Source: Dama dama (taxonomy: Eukaryota; Chordata; Mammalia; Artiodactyla; Cervidae). From it: 64,000 nt of DNA. Positions 63,601-64,000 of this stretch are shown piece after piece; position 1 is the stretch's first letter, and each line of letters opens with the position of its first letter. The notes beneath the pieces are model-generated. The model did no database searches. It saw nothing but the letters and a program-made list of their open reading frames with translations, and had not been told where the DNA came from. The stretch covers positions 38,301,001 to 38,365,000 of the forward strand of contig NC_083696.1 in the NCBI RefSeq assembly GCF_033118175.1, in the 5' to 3' direction. A program made the position numbers and the translations under genes.

Positions 63601-64000
63601 TAGTTTACACAGAAGTAAGCACAGATGTATATTCTTTTTTGAAATACATATAACTATTTTATACACAGGGTTCTTGCATCTTGCTGTTTTCCATGTAATA
63701 TATATCTTTGCAATCTTTCCAGGTCAACATATACTGCCGCCTTGTTCTTTGTTATATTTTGCTTCTAAAATGAGAAAATGGATATTTCTTCTCAACAACA
63801 TTGCCACCTCTGCTGTCAATGACTCCCTTTCCTTCGTTAAAAACAAACCAAAAAAGAGCAAAATAACAAACAAAAAAGCAAAAGCAAAAACGGAACCTCC
63901 ATGGCCAAGGTCTGCACATTTCAGGAAGCTTACCTTCTCCTCTTGGATCTTTTCCTCAATCCTCTTTGAGGCCATTTCATGGGCCTTGAAGAGGGCGATG
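8736..64000 (-). CDS. DOCK5: DOCK5, internal part of the gene (15 exons)
   Basis: DOCK5 is a cytoplasmic DOCK-A family guanine nucleotide exchange factor for Rac. It works with ELMO proteins and is recruited to membranes through its DHR-1 domain. The sequence shows 15 minus-strand exons with GT-AG borders. They total 1653 bases and 550 whole codons without a stop, and all split codons rejoin in phase. Exons 2-7 give the DOCK N-terminal region, exons 8-12 the DHR-1 domain (with the run FRHRSSQ) and exons 13-15 the start of the helical repeats (FQHFNPVLETY). The paralogue call rests on DOCK5-type residues, for example SLIGDIKFQHF where DOCK1, as I recall it, has GLIADRKFQHF. The SH3 exons and promoter lie beyond 64000. 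The DHR-2 domain and proline-rich tail lie below position 1. No frameshift or premature stop was seen, so the gene looks intact. Confidence 0.97.
9373..9590 (-). repeat. Bov-tA SINE
   Basis: Minus orientation: Bov-A part (actgcagcccaccaggctcc) and tRNA-like head ending ctgagccacctgggaagccc. Confidence 0.88.
9757..9951 (+). repeat. CHR-type SINE with 10-bp target-site duplication
   Basis: It has ccttggtggtctagtggtta, the B-box-like caggttcaatcctgggctgg and an A-rich end. Direct repeats attgtatcta at 9747-9756 and 9952-9961 flank it. It lies 166 bases from exon 14. Confidence 0.85.
10118..10207 (-). CDS. DOCK5: DOCK5 window exon 14
   Basis: The exon has 90 bases, 30 whole codons: FLQDTLDALFNIMMEMSDDE, then TYDFLVFDAL. 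It is phase 0 at both ends. The acceptor is ttcag and the donor gtaagc. It is a hydrophobic helical segment in the repeat region between DHR-1 and DHR-2. Confidence 0.97.
10444..10541 (-). CDS. DOCK5: DOCK5 window exon 13
   Basis: The exon has 98 bases: TT completing a valine, then 32 codons (DLLGLLNWRSSPQNIKHNLK at the start, EVDGGEIVK at the end). The acceptor is cccag and the donor gtatgt. It starts the helical-repeat region after DHR-1. Only 236 bases of intron separate it from the next exon. Confidence 0.97.
11080..11292 (-). repeat. Bov-tA SINE inside an L1
   Basis: Minus orientation: gactacagcctgccaggctc, ttctccaggggatcttccct and end gaactgccagggaagcc. Confidence 0.85.
11449..12630 (-). 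mobile_element. BovB LINE fragment with reverse transcriptase remnant
   Basis: The minus strand codes for a BovB reverse transcriptase piece (12175-12492, with the YADD catalytic motif in LRYADDTTF) and the C-terminal part (11660-11884, YGCESWTVKKAERQR). Frame breaks separate the pieces, so it is dead. Confidence 0.88.
12640..12812. repeat. AT-rich low-complexity tract
   Basis: It is almost entirely A and T, with repeated tatata and aatatat units, several self-complementary. It lies between the BovB and the continuing L1. Confidence 0.8.
13329..13535 (+). repeat. Bov-tA SINE
   Basis: It has gggcttccctgtggctcagt, aggatcgatcctcaggtcag and ending agacacgacttagcaact. Confidence 0.88.
14091..14310 (+). 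repeat. CHR-type SINE
   Basis: It has gggatttccctggtggtcca, ggtttgatccctcgtcaggg and a longer body (acatgctgcaactactgagc) ending in aataaataa. Confidence 0.82.
14313..14518 (-). repeat. Bov-tA SINE
   Basis: Minus orientation: gtcgtgtccgactcttgtgc through tcaacagggaagc. It directly abuts the CHR element upstream in opposite orientation. Confidence 0.88.
14588..14624. repeat. Mariner-type miniature element, partial
   Basis: Only one terminus is present: aagcaaactttttggccaac followed by ccaata. Confidence 0.6.
14790..14925 (+). repeat. Probable L2-type LINE 3' fragment
   Basis: The runs agggaccatattgcattcat and ggtggtcagtacacgctgga are like the diverged 3' end of L2. Confidence 0.45.
15385..15470 (-). 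repeat. Probable L1 3' UTR fragment
   Basis: The run ctgtatggatgtaccagaat followed by ttgttcatccattttactgt resembles the L1 region seen in other copies here. A similar fragment may continue at 15640-15815, after a CHR element. Confidence 0.5.
15478..15590 (+). repeat. CHR-type SINE, partial
   Basis: It has ggttcaacgcctgatcagga, aactaagatcctgccagcca and a short A-rich end. Confidence 0.55.
15976..16030. repeat. Mariner-type miniature element, shortened
   Basis: The right terminus is clear (gaacgaactctttggccagc). The left part is reduced to tattaggtaagg, giving about 55 bases in all. Confidence 0.6.
16821..16902. mobile_element. Mariner-type miniature element (about 80 bp)
   Basis: It starts tactgagttggcccaaaagt and ends gaactttttggccaatctag, with inverted termini. 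Confidence 0.78.
17319..17588 (+). repeat. Bov-A2 SINE (dimer) with target-site duplication
   Basis: Two Bov-A monomers follow each other: agaaggaaatggcaacccac at 17321 and again at about 17456. They end in an agcagcagc-type tail. Flanks agactttatttt (17307-17318) and agagtttatttt (17589-17600) form a 12-bp duplication with one mismatch. Confidence 0.88.
17589..18000 (-). repeat. Old L1 3' UTR fragment
   Basis: The sequence gagcagttttaggcttgcag, cagagagttcccaaatacc and ttttactgtcctaaaaatcc is the recognisable 3' UTR of an old mammalian L1, read on the minus strand. Confidence 0.7.
18979..19162 (-). CDS. DOCK5: DOCK5 window exon 12 (end of DHR-1)
   Basis: This is the longest exon in the window, with 184 bases: 61 codons (GDNKKMEDAKFYLTLPGTKV at the start, QIATLICSTKLTQN at the end) plus G of a split valine. 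The acceptor is tgcag and the donor gtaggt. It codes for the last part of DHR-1 and the CSTKLTQN motif at the domain's end. Confidence 0.97.
19163..20251 (-). other. DOCK5: DOCK5 intron between window exons 12 and 11
   Basis: Except for one CHR-type SINE at 19919-20050, this 1.1 kb intron holds no repeat or gene that I recognise. Confidence 0.7.
19919..20050 (-). repeat. CHR-type SINE with 12-bp target-site duplication
   Basis: Minus orientation: ttggccatgctacacagcat, gcaaccagggatggaaccca and the end catcagggaagtccca. Direct repeats ggaccatcattt at 19907-19918 and 20051-20062 flank it. Confidence 0.85.
20252..20355 (-). CDS. DOCK5: DOCK5 window exon 11 (DHR-1)
   Basis: The exon has 104 bases: CC completing a serine, then 34 codons (RDKSERAFGVSFVKLMNTDG, then TTLQDGRHDLVVYK). 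The acceptor is ttcag. The donor gtggtg is weak, with no purine-rich AAGT after the GT. It ends in phase 0. A CHR-type SINE sits about 200 bases downstream in transcription (19919-20050). Confidence 0.96.
20855..21134 (-). repeat. CHR-type SINE (long form)
   Basis: Minus orientation: ttgctgcgctgggtctttga, tctagttgtgtgtgggcttc and the end actggaccaccagggaagta. Confidence 0.75.
21170..21489 (+). mobile_element. BovB LINE 3' fragment
   Basis: It has gtggacagcaaggagatcaa, ccaatactctggccacctga and the 3' end tcagacacaattagccact. It is severely 5' truncated. Confidence 0.85.
21906..22092. repeat. hAT-type DNA transposon, diverged copy
   Basis: It starts caatccccaaccattctggc and ends agttagggactcctg, sharing internal runs with the copy at 7927-8276 (ctggcaccagggg, gacaatttt-like). 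It carries an internal deletion. Confidence 0.6.
22160..22665 (+). repeat. MIR SINE split by a Bov-tA
   Basis: The MIR core tactagccctgtgaccttgggc ends at the Bov-tA. It resumes with ccttgggcctaacatctctgt and cctcactttccttatgtaca after 22505. Confidence 0.75.
22238..22504 (-). repeat. Bov-tA-derived SINE with 9-bp target-site duplication
   Basis: Minus orientation. It holds a head and body plus a second tRNA-like head (gagccaccagggaacaccaa at about 22375 and gagctaccagggaagccc at the end), so it is a composite copy. Direct repeats accttgggc at 22229-22237 and 22505-22513 flank it. Confidence 0.8.
22971..24177 (-). mobile_element. Twin-primed L1 insertion with internal inversion
   Basis: Positions 23011-24031 are the L1 3' end in minus orientation, coding for part of the ORF2 C-terminus (CWRGCGEKGTLLHCWWEC) at 23497-23904. 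Positions 24032-24177 are the adjoining ORF2 segment in plus orientation. Both parts match the full-length L1 here, at about 46628 to the end and 46474-46619, with about 8 bases lost at the junction. Flanks catcgtctgttttc (22957-22970) and catcatctgttttc (24176-24189) form a duplication with one mismatch. The poly(A) is split in two. Confidence 0.88.
24887..24959 (-). CDS. DOCK5: DOCK5 window exon 10 (DHR-1)
   Basis: The exon has 73 bases: 24 codons (VSIAIEEVTRCHIRFTFRHR, then SSQE) plus T of a split serine. The acceptor is tgcag and the donor gtaagt. The FRHRSSQ run is one of the best conserved stretches of DHR-1 across DOCK1, DOCK2 and DOCK5. Confidence 0.96.
25317..25515 (+). repeat. Bov-tA SINE
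   Basis: It has gggcttccctggtggctcaa, aggatcaattcctgggttgg and the end cagacacgactaagcac. Confidence 0.9.
25700..26335 (-). repeat. L1 3' end fragment
   Basis: Minus-strand L1 3' UTR and end of ORF2: aacatgaatcagccataggt, cttcactctgtataataggt and gtgggattgcagggtcatat. It is diverged relative to the full-length L1. Confidence 0.78.
26384..28039 (-). mobile_element. BovB LINE, 1.66 kb, with 16-bp target-site duplication
   Basis: The minus strand codes for BovB reverse transcriptase pieces: 27611-27886 (SISTNKASGGDRIPVELFQI), 27096-27569 (RYADDTTL catalytic motif) and 26393-26812 (YGCESWTIKKAERQR). The frames are interrupted, so it is inactive. Flanks attgtagaggatggtt (26368-26383) and attgtggaggatggtt (28040-28055) form a duplication with one mismatch, which fixes both ends. 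Confidence 0.9.
28145..28590 (+). repeat. L1 3' tail with TG microsatellite, split by a Bov-tA
   Basis: L1 tail sequence (aaattcccattgaacagcac) runs into a (TG) repeat at 28249-28270. It resumes after the SINE at 28500 with gtggataatggaattgcttt to ataaactatacttcac. Confidence 0.65.
28289..28495 (+). repeat. Bov-tA SINE
   Basis: It has gcttctctggtggctcagtg, gcggttcaatctctgggtcg and the end ttggatatgacttagcaact. Confidence 0.88.
28600..28925 (+). repeat. MIR SINE split by a CHR element
   Basis: The left part (ctctagtgtagactctgaca, cacttctctgagtgtgagtt) ends at 28720. The right part resumes at about 28859 (gctattgcaaggctcacatg). Confidence 0.55.
28721..28858 (+). repeat. CHR-type SINE inside a MIR
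   Basis: It has gacgtcccttgtggtccagt, aggttggatccctggtcggg and an A-rich end. Similar flanks (aaaagggctact and aaaagggggtact) suggest an imperfect target-site duplication. Confidence 0.78.
29290..29700 (+). repeat. L1 3' end fragment
   Basis: It has cagagtgaagtcagtcagaa, gggggtatatgtatgcatat and gcaactacatcccaatctaa, ending in A-rich sequence 64 bases from exon 9. Confidence 0.75.
29764..29862 (-). CDS. DOCK5: DOCK5 window exon 9 (DHR-1)
   Basis: The exon has 99 bases, 33 whole codons: KAIHPGAGYEGISEYKSVVY, then YQVKQPCWCETVK. It is phase 0 at both ends, so skipping it would keep the frame. The acceptor is caaag after a T-rich tract and the donor is gtgagg. The residue after the conserved CW is cysteine here, where I recall tyrosine in human DOCK5 and phenylalanine in DOCK1. 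Confidence 0.96.
29998..30500 (+). repeat. L1 3' end fragment
   Basis: It has agatgtggtacatatataca, atggaatactactcatccat and aacacaacattgtaaagcaa. Confidence 0.75.
30515..30832 (+). repeat. CHR-type SINE (long form)
   Basis: It has gggcttccccagtggctcat, aggtttgatccctgatctgg and gtctgtgagctgcaactact, ending A-rich. Confidence 0.8.
31555..31710 (+). repeat. MIR SINE
   Basis: It has gaccggaagtcaggacacct, ccttatcctctctgggctgc and cttatctctaaaactaaaaa, in the usual MIR order. Confidence 0.7.
31848..32175 (+). repeat. CHR-type SINE (long form)
   Basis: It has gggcttccctggtagctctg, gcgtttgatccctgatctgg and agcccgtgctctgcaacgag, ending in a run of A. Confidence 0.82.
32432..32556 (-). CDS. DOCK5: DOCK5 window exon 8 (start of DHR-1)
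   Basis: The exon has 125 bases: GA completing a glycine, then 41 codons starting DVRNDIYVTLIHGEFDKGKK and ending DEEGRLLE. This is the first strand region of the DHR-1 or C2-like domain that binds PI(3,4,5)P3-type lipids in DOCK-A proteins. The acceptor is tgcag, the donor gtgagt, and it ends in phase 0. Confidence 0.97.
33907..34060 (+). repeat. CHR-type SINE
   Basis: It has aggacttccctggtagtgca, ccggttcaacccctggtcag and an A-rich end. Confidence 0.72.
34385..34512 (-). repeat. CHR-type SINE
   Basis: Minus orientation: tttggctacaccgcgtggca, aaccagggatcaaatcctca and the end ggacctccaaggaagtccc. Confidence 0.78.
35051..35493 (+). mobile_element. BovB LINE 3' fragment
   Basis: It has acagtagtcatgtatggata, ggtgctggagaagactcttg and actcggacaagactctggct. 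It is 5' truncated. Confidence 0.85.
36006..36211 (-). repeat. Bov-tA SINE
   Basis: Minus orientation: cagccccatggactgtggcc, ttcctcctccagaggatctt and the end ctgagccaccagggaagcc. Confidence 0.87.
36280..36425 (+). repeat. CHR-type SINE
   Basis: It has gggacttcctttgtggtcca, aggttcaatccctggtcagg and an A-rich end. Confidence 0.8.
37148..37800 (+). repeat. L1 3' end fragment, split by a SINE piece
   Basis: It has acaatagccaggacatggaa, atggaatactactcagtcat and gtgatctaaatgggaaggaa, ending in A and T runs 66 bases from exon 7. A short Bov-tA piece lies at 37497-37605. Confidence 0.75.
37497..37605 (-). repeat. Bov-tA SINE, short piece
   Basis: Minus orientation: tcagtcatgtccgactcttt, gaccccatgaactgtagccc and tggaattctctaggcaaa. 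The tRNA-like head is missing. Confidence 0.75.
37866..37991 (-). CDS. DOCK5: DOCK5 window exon 7
   Basis: The exon has 126 bases: GA completing a glycine, 41 codons (LWVSLKLLPGDLTQVQKNFS at the start, MGFPEIILP at the end) and G of the next glycine. The acceptor is taaag and the donor gtaaat. It leads directly into DHR-1. The intron upstream of it in transcription (37992-48448) carries the full-length L1. Confidence 0.96.
38080..39840 (+). repeat. Old L1 ORF2 fragment, split by a Bov-A2
   Basis: Decayed L1 landmarks appear in order: ttttaatgacactcctgaca, aatcctacttctgggaattt and aatggaatattacacagcca. No open frame survives. Confidence 0.55.
39191..39466 (+). repeat. Bov-A2 SINE (dimer) with target-site duplication
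   Basis: Two Bov-A monomers (from ggagaaggcgatggcaaccc and from ggagaaggaaatggcaaccc) end in an agcagcagc tail. Flanks agtatgtatcttt (39178-39190) and agtgtgtatcttt (39467-39479) form a 13-bp duplication with one mismatch. Confidence 0.88.
39843..39857. repeat. L1 target-site duplication, left copy
   Basis: This is taaaacaacagaaat, identical to 47684-47698. Confidence 0.95.
39858..42526 (+). promoter_or_regulatory. L1 5' UTR (internal promoter region)
   Basis: A G- and C-rich first 1.3 kb is followed by a T- and CT-rich stretch (41250-41990) and then A- and C-rich leader sequence. The internal RNA polymerase II promoter of L1 lies in this region in related elements. The run ccaagatggcgg at 39870-39881 matches a YY1-type site near the element's start. 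Confidence 0.7.
42527..43451 (+). pseudogene. L1 ORF1 (RNA-binding chaperone), one frameshift
   Basis: ORF1p forms trimers on L1 RNA. The first frame (42527-42817) starts MKRQRNTQQVKEHEKCPTSQ and gives the coiled-coil start (LENKMELQINSLETRIEKMQ). A second frame takes over by about 42783 and runs to 43451. It holds the RRM-type run NIRIIGVPEEED and the C-terminal domain (RREWQDILKVMKENNLQPRL). The change of frame lies at about 42790-42815, in gatcaaaaactctggaggga, where bases appear to be missing. Confidence 0.88.
43503..47318 (+). pseudogene. L1 ORF2 (endonuclease and reverse transcriptase), two frameshifts
   Basis: The first frame (43503-45092) carries the AP-like endonuclease: SIITLNVNGLNAP, CCLQETHL, IVGDFNTPL, SRIDHILGH and SDHSAVRL. 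The second (to 46017) carries the reverse transcriptase with SIDAEKAFDKIQH and the catalytic FADD in LALFADDMILY at about 45600. The third (to 47318) ends with the cysteine-rich motif C-x3-C-x7-H-x4-C in CWRGCGEKGTLLHCWWEC. Breaks are at 45073-45080 (a run of eight A) and about 45885-45900 (in gaggacacagacggagaaat). All catalytic motifs remain visible, but the protein is split. Confidence 0.92.
47684..47698. repeat. L1 target-site duplication, right copy
   Basis: This is taaaacaacagaaat, identical to 39843-39857, directly after the A-rich L1 tail. Confidence 0.95.
48449..48591 (-). CDS. DOCK5: DOCK5 window exon 6
   Basis: The exon has 143 bases: A completing a glutamine, 47 codons (IAMETYIRQRQLIMSPLITS at the start, EVNHKGQ at the end) and G of a split glycine. 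The acceptor is cccag. The donor gtactc is a poor match to the consensus. It codes for the end of the DOCK N-terminal region. The preceding splice joins across the intron at 48592-52115. Confidence 0.96.
49407..49604 (+). repeat. Bov-tA SINE
   Basis: It has gcgcatggtggctcagtcgg, gggttcaatccctgggatgg and the Bov-A part, with a slightly diverged end. Confidence 0.87.
50171..50381 (-). repeat. Bov-tA SINE
   Basis: Minus orientation: tagttgctaagttgtgtccg, gtagtctgccaggctcctct and the end taggccactggggaagcc. Confidence 0.88.
50419..50597 (+). repeat. Bov-tA SINE, head shortened
   Basis: It has aagaatccgcctataatgca, gggttcaatcactggtttgg and the end gtcagaatcagctgaacaac. It faces the copy at 50171-50381 with 37 bases between them. 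Confidence 0.86.
51133..51220. mobile_element. Mariner-type miniature element (about 85 bp)
   Basis: It starts tattggggttggtcaaaaaa and ends cgaactttttggccaaccca with long inverted termini. Confidence 0.82.
52116..52188 (-). CDS. DOCK5: DOCK5 window exon 5
   Basis: The exon has 73 bases: TG completing a valine, 23 codons (MDITDIVHGKVDDEEKQHFI, then PFQ), and CA of a split glutamine. The acceptor is cctag and the donor gtaagt. The exon is too short to stand out as an open frame. It was found because the neighbouring exons leave matching phases and the peptide fits DOCK5. Confidence 0.95.
52229..52353 (+). repeat. Bov-tA SINE, 3' truncated
   Basis: It has gggcttcccaggtggggcta and cggatttgatccctgggttg, ending at cccactccagtat. 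Positions 52370-52475 then look like an L1 3' tail. Confidence 0.82.
52700..53235 (+). repeat. L1 3' end fragment
   Basis: It has tatccaggacatgcaggcag, atggaatattattcggccat and acaacactgtacagcgatta, ending A-rich. Confidence 0.75.
53590..53708 (+). repeat. L1 3' end fragment with poly(A)
   Basis: It has gggatatatgtatacttata, aacacaacattgtaaagcac and a run of A, directly followed by a CHR SINE. Confidence 0.7.
53715..53935 (+). repeat. CHR-type SINE
   Basis: It has ggtttctctggtggtccagt, gggttggatccctggttggg and an aataaataaataataa end. Confidence 0.82.
54528..54723. repeat. Tandem duplication containing a CA microsatellite
   Basis: Unit 1 (54528-54618) and unit 2 (54619-54723) each read ccatgccttgaac, a (CA) run, then agaaacacaggagcaaataa and on to gttccaatctccttag. 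The units differ mainly in the length of the CA run, which is longer in unit 2. Confidence 0.93.
55526..55742 (+). repeat. Bov-tA SINE
   Basis: It has ggggcctcccaggtggcgct, ttttcaatccctgggttggg and the end gtcagacatgactaaagcaa. Confidence 0.88.
55870..56035 (+). repeat. L1 3' end fragment
   Basis: It has tactgtatagcacaggcaac, gagtggatatatgtatatgt and aatacaacattgtaaatcaa. Confidence 0.75.
56044..56185 (+). repeat. CHR-type SINE
   Basis: It has agacttcatcttctaatgca and a gagctattatgccacatgtc body ending A-rich. The head looks displaced (gggacttctctgacaggcct at about 55829), so an L1 tail probably inserted into it. Confidence 0.6.
56190..56620 (-). repeat. Old L1 3' UTR fragment
   Basis: The runs cagaaactctgtaccccttt, ctacttctgtc-like sequence and gacagaattttcaaactgct are typical of old L1 3' ends in minus orientation. 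Confidence 0.55.
56690..57040 (+). repeat. Two L1 3' end fragments in tandem
   Basis: The first (56690-56865) ends with acctgaaactatcccaacat and gacaaataaaaaatccaaaa. The second (56875-57040) runs from tgtatagcataaggaactct to aactgtactccaatcaagga. Confidence 0.65.
57201..57330 (-). CDS. DOCK5: DOCK5 window exon 4
   Basis: The exon has 130 bases: 43 codons plus G of a split valine. It begins DLSSTDLIRPRISLVCQIVR and ends LRRPFGVA. The acceptor is cgcag and the donor gtacag. It lies in the conserved DOCK N-terminal region, with the run RVGHMELKEGKKH typical of DOCK1 and DOCK5. Confidence 0.96.
57428..57574 (-). repeat. CHR-type SINE
   Basis: Minus orientation: gggcatgtgggatctagttc, gaccaaggatcgaactcggc and the end ggaccaccagggaagtcc. 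Confidence 0.82.
58359..58549 (+). repeat. Bov-tA SINE
   Basis: It has gtgcctcagacagtaagaat, gggttcgatcccggggtcgg and the end gacatgactgagagactaac. Confidence 0.87.
59082..59528 (+). mobile_element. Solo LTR of an endogenous retrovirus
   Basis: The 447-base segment begins tgttac and ends gtaaca, giving perfect short inverted termini. It contains a TATA-like tctataaaaga at 59351-59361 and a polyadenylation signal aataaa at about 59440, followed by a T-rich, G-poor stretch. No internal viral sequence lies on either side. No exact target-site duplication is visible, so the copy is probably old. The orientation is antisense to DOCK5. Confidence 0.7.
60190..60308 (+). repeat. L2-type LINE 3' end
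   Basis: It has tagagcagagcctggtctct, caggtgctcaataaatattt and ggtgaataaatgag, the classic L2 tail. Confidence 0.7.
60440..60521 (-). CDS. DOCK5: DOCK5 window exon 3
   Basis: The exon has 82 bases: the last base of a serine codon plus 27 codons, reading ENYLIRWGSNGMPKEIEKLN and on to NNLQAVFT. It has acceptor ccag and a strong donor gtaagt. It ends in phase 0. It belongs to the DOCK N-terminal region. An L2-type repeat tail ends about 130 bases downstream in transcription (near 60308). Confidence 0.96.
60617..60943. repeat. Inverted duplication, 114-bp arms
   Basis: Arm 1 (60617-60730, agagctcagtgaaattcagg to acaagcactg) recurs as its reverse complement in arm 2 (60830-60943). Only two mismatches were seen (acgctgagtac against acgccaagtac). 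The spacer is 99 bases. Arm 2 runs directly into an L1 3' tail. Confidence 0.95.
60943..61041 (+). mobile_element. L1 3' tail joined to an inverted flank copy
   Basis: The sequence tgtaaatccatggctgattc to ataaagtaattagcctccaa matches the last part of the full-length L1 at about 47579-47652, followed by an A-rich end. Confidence 0.88.
61228..61805 (-). repeat. Old L1 3' UTR fragment, split by a Bov-tA
   Basis: Positions 61228-61300 (tttttagagcagtttagatt) and 61510-61805 (gtttcactgccctaaaaccc) are two parts of one old L1 3' UTR on the minus strand. Confidence 0.7.
61301..61509 (+). repeat. Bov-tA SINE inside an L1
   Basis: It has gggtttccctggtggctcag, cagttttgacccctgaaatg and the end cgagcacgatgagcgactaa. 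Confidence 0.88.
61815..62332 (-). repeat. L1 3' end fragment
   Basis: Minus-strand L1 3' UTR: ttaattggaggataagtgct, aacatgaatcagccacaggt, ttcactttatataataggct and gagtaatattccactgtata. Confidence 0.78.
62555..62712 (-). CDS. DOCK5: DOCK5 window exon 2
   Basis: The exon has 158 bases: 52 codons plus AG of a split serine. It starts with SILQNLDLRGQSIF and ends with YDPDQSKFI, matching the DOCK N-terminal region. The acceptor is ttcag. The donor reads gtagcg, which is weaker than most donors in this gene. The split codon completes with T of the next exon. A mariner-type miniature element lies about 95 bases upstream of the acceptor. Confidence 0.96.
62713..63933 (-). other. DOCK5: DOCK5 intron between window exons 2 and 1
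   Basis: Only a mariner-type miniature element at 62808-62892 is recognisable. Positions 62893-63933 are AT-rich and show no gene or nameable repeat. Confidence 0.7.
62808..62892. mobile_element. Mariner-type miniature element (about 85 bp) near exon 2
   Basis: It starts ttactgggttggccaaaaca and ends ggactttatggccaacccag plus ta, with inverted termini. It sits 95 bases upstream of the exon 2 acceptor. Confidence 0.82.
63934..64000 (-). CDS. DOCK5: DOCK5 window exon 1 (partial, 5' part outside)
   Basis: Visible are one base plus 22 codons, reading IALFKAHEMASKRIEEKIQE and then EK. The exon ends at AAG before donor gtaagc (63933 downwards). It is a charged, probably helical stretch between the SH3 domain and the DOCK N-terminal region. 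The exon start lies beyond the window. The next exon follows in phase 0. Confidence 0.95.

Noticed and set aside
8736..64000. Assignment of the exons to DOCK1 or DOCK2
   Set aside because: Several runs (SLIGDIKFQHF, YIYKHFSATLAYV, EEVTRCHIRFTF) match DOCK5 as I recall it and differ from DOCK1. The reading frame is a single consistent gene.
1..64000. CRISPR arrays, operons, bacterial insertion sequences or phage genes
   Set aside because: Nothing of this kind is present. The sequence is mammalian intron and exon sequence with vertebrate repeats.

Overview
The window is a piece of a ruminant, most likely bovid, nuclear genome. The evidence is dense BovB (RTE-type) LINE fragments, tRNA-derived Bov-tA and Bov-A2 SINEs, older cetartiodactyl CHR-type SINEs and a ruminant-type L1. 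Cattle, sheep, goat and other bovids cannot be told apart from what I can see.

The only host gene I can support is DOCK5 (dedicator of cytokinesis 5), on the minus strand. Fifteen internal coding exons lie between 64000 and 8736, all with GT-AG borders. Joined in order they give 550 uninterrupted codons with every codon phase matching across the introns. From my memory of the human protein they correspond to about residues 181-730. They cover the region after the N-terminal SH3 domain, the whole DHR-1 (C2-like, phosphoinositide-binding) domain and the start of the following helical-repeat region. The first exons and promoter lie beyond 64000. The catalytic DHR-2 domain and 3' end lie beyond position 1.

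Everything else is intron, and most of it is transposon-derived. Positions 1-8735 hold CHR, BovB, Bov-tA, L1 and one hAT element. Positions 10.5-19 kb hold nested L1, SINE and BovB copies and several mariner-type miniature elements. Positions 20-24.2 kb include a twin-primed L1 with an internal inversion. Positions 24.9-29.8 kb include a 1.66 kb BovB with target-site duplications. Positions 38-47.7 kb hold an old L1 invaded by a Bov-A2 and then by a full-length 7.8 kb L1 flanked by a perfect 15-bp target-site duplication, antisense to DOCK5. Positions 49-64 kb hold more SINEs, old L1 tails, a CA-repeat tandem duplication, a solo LTR and a 114-bp inverted duplication ending in an L1 tail.

I found no previously undescribed gene system. 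The most unusual structures are insertion by-products: the inverted duplication at 60.6-61.0 kb, the twin-primed L1 at 23-24.2 kb with a split poly(A), and the recent-looking full-length L1. Repeat family names rest on recognised sequence landmarks, not a database search, so boundaries of old repeats are approximate.
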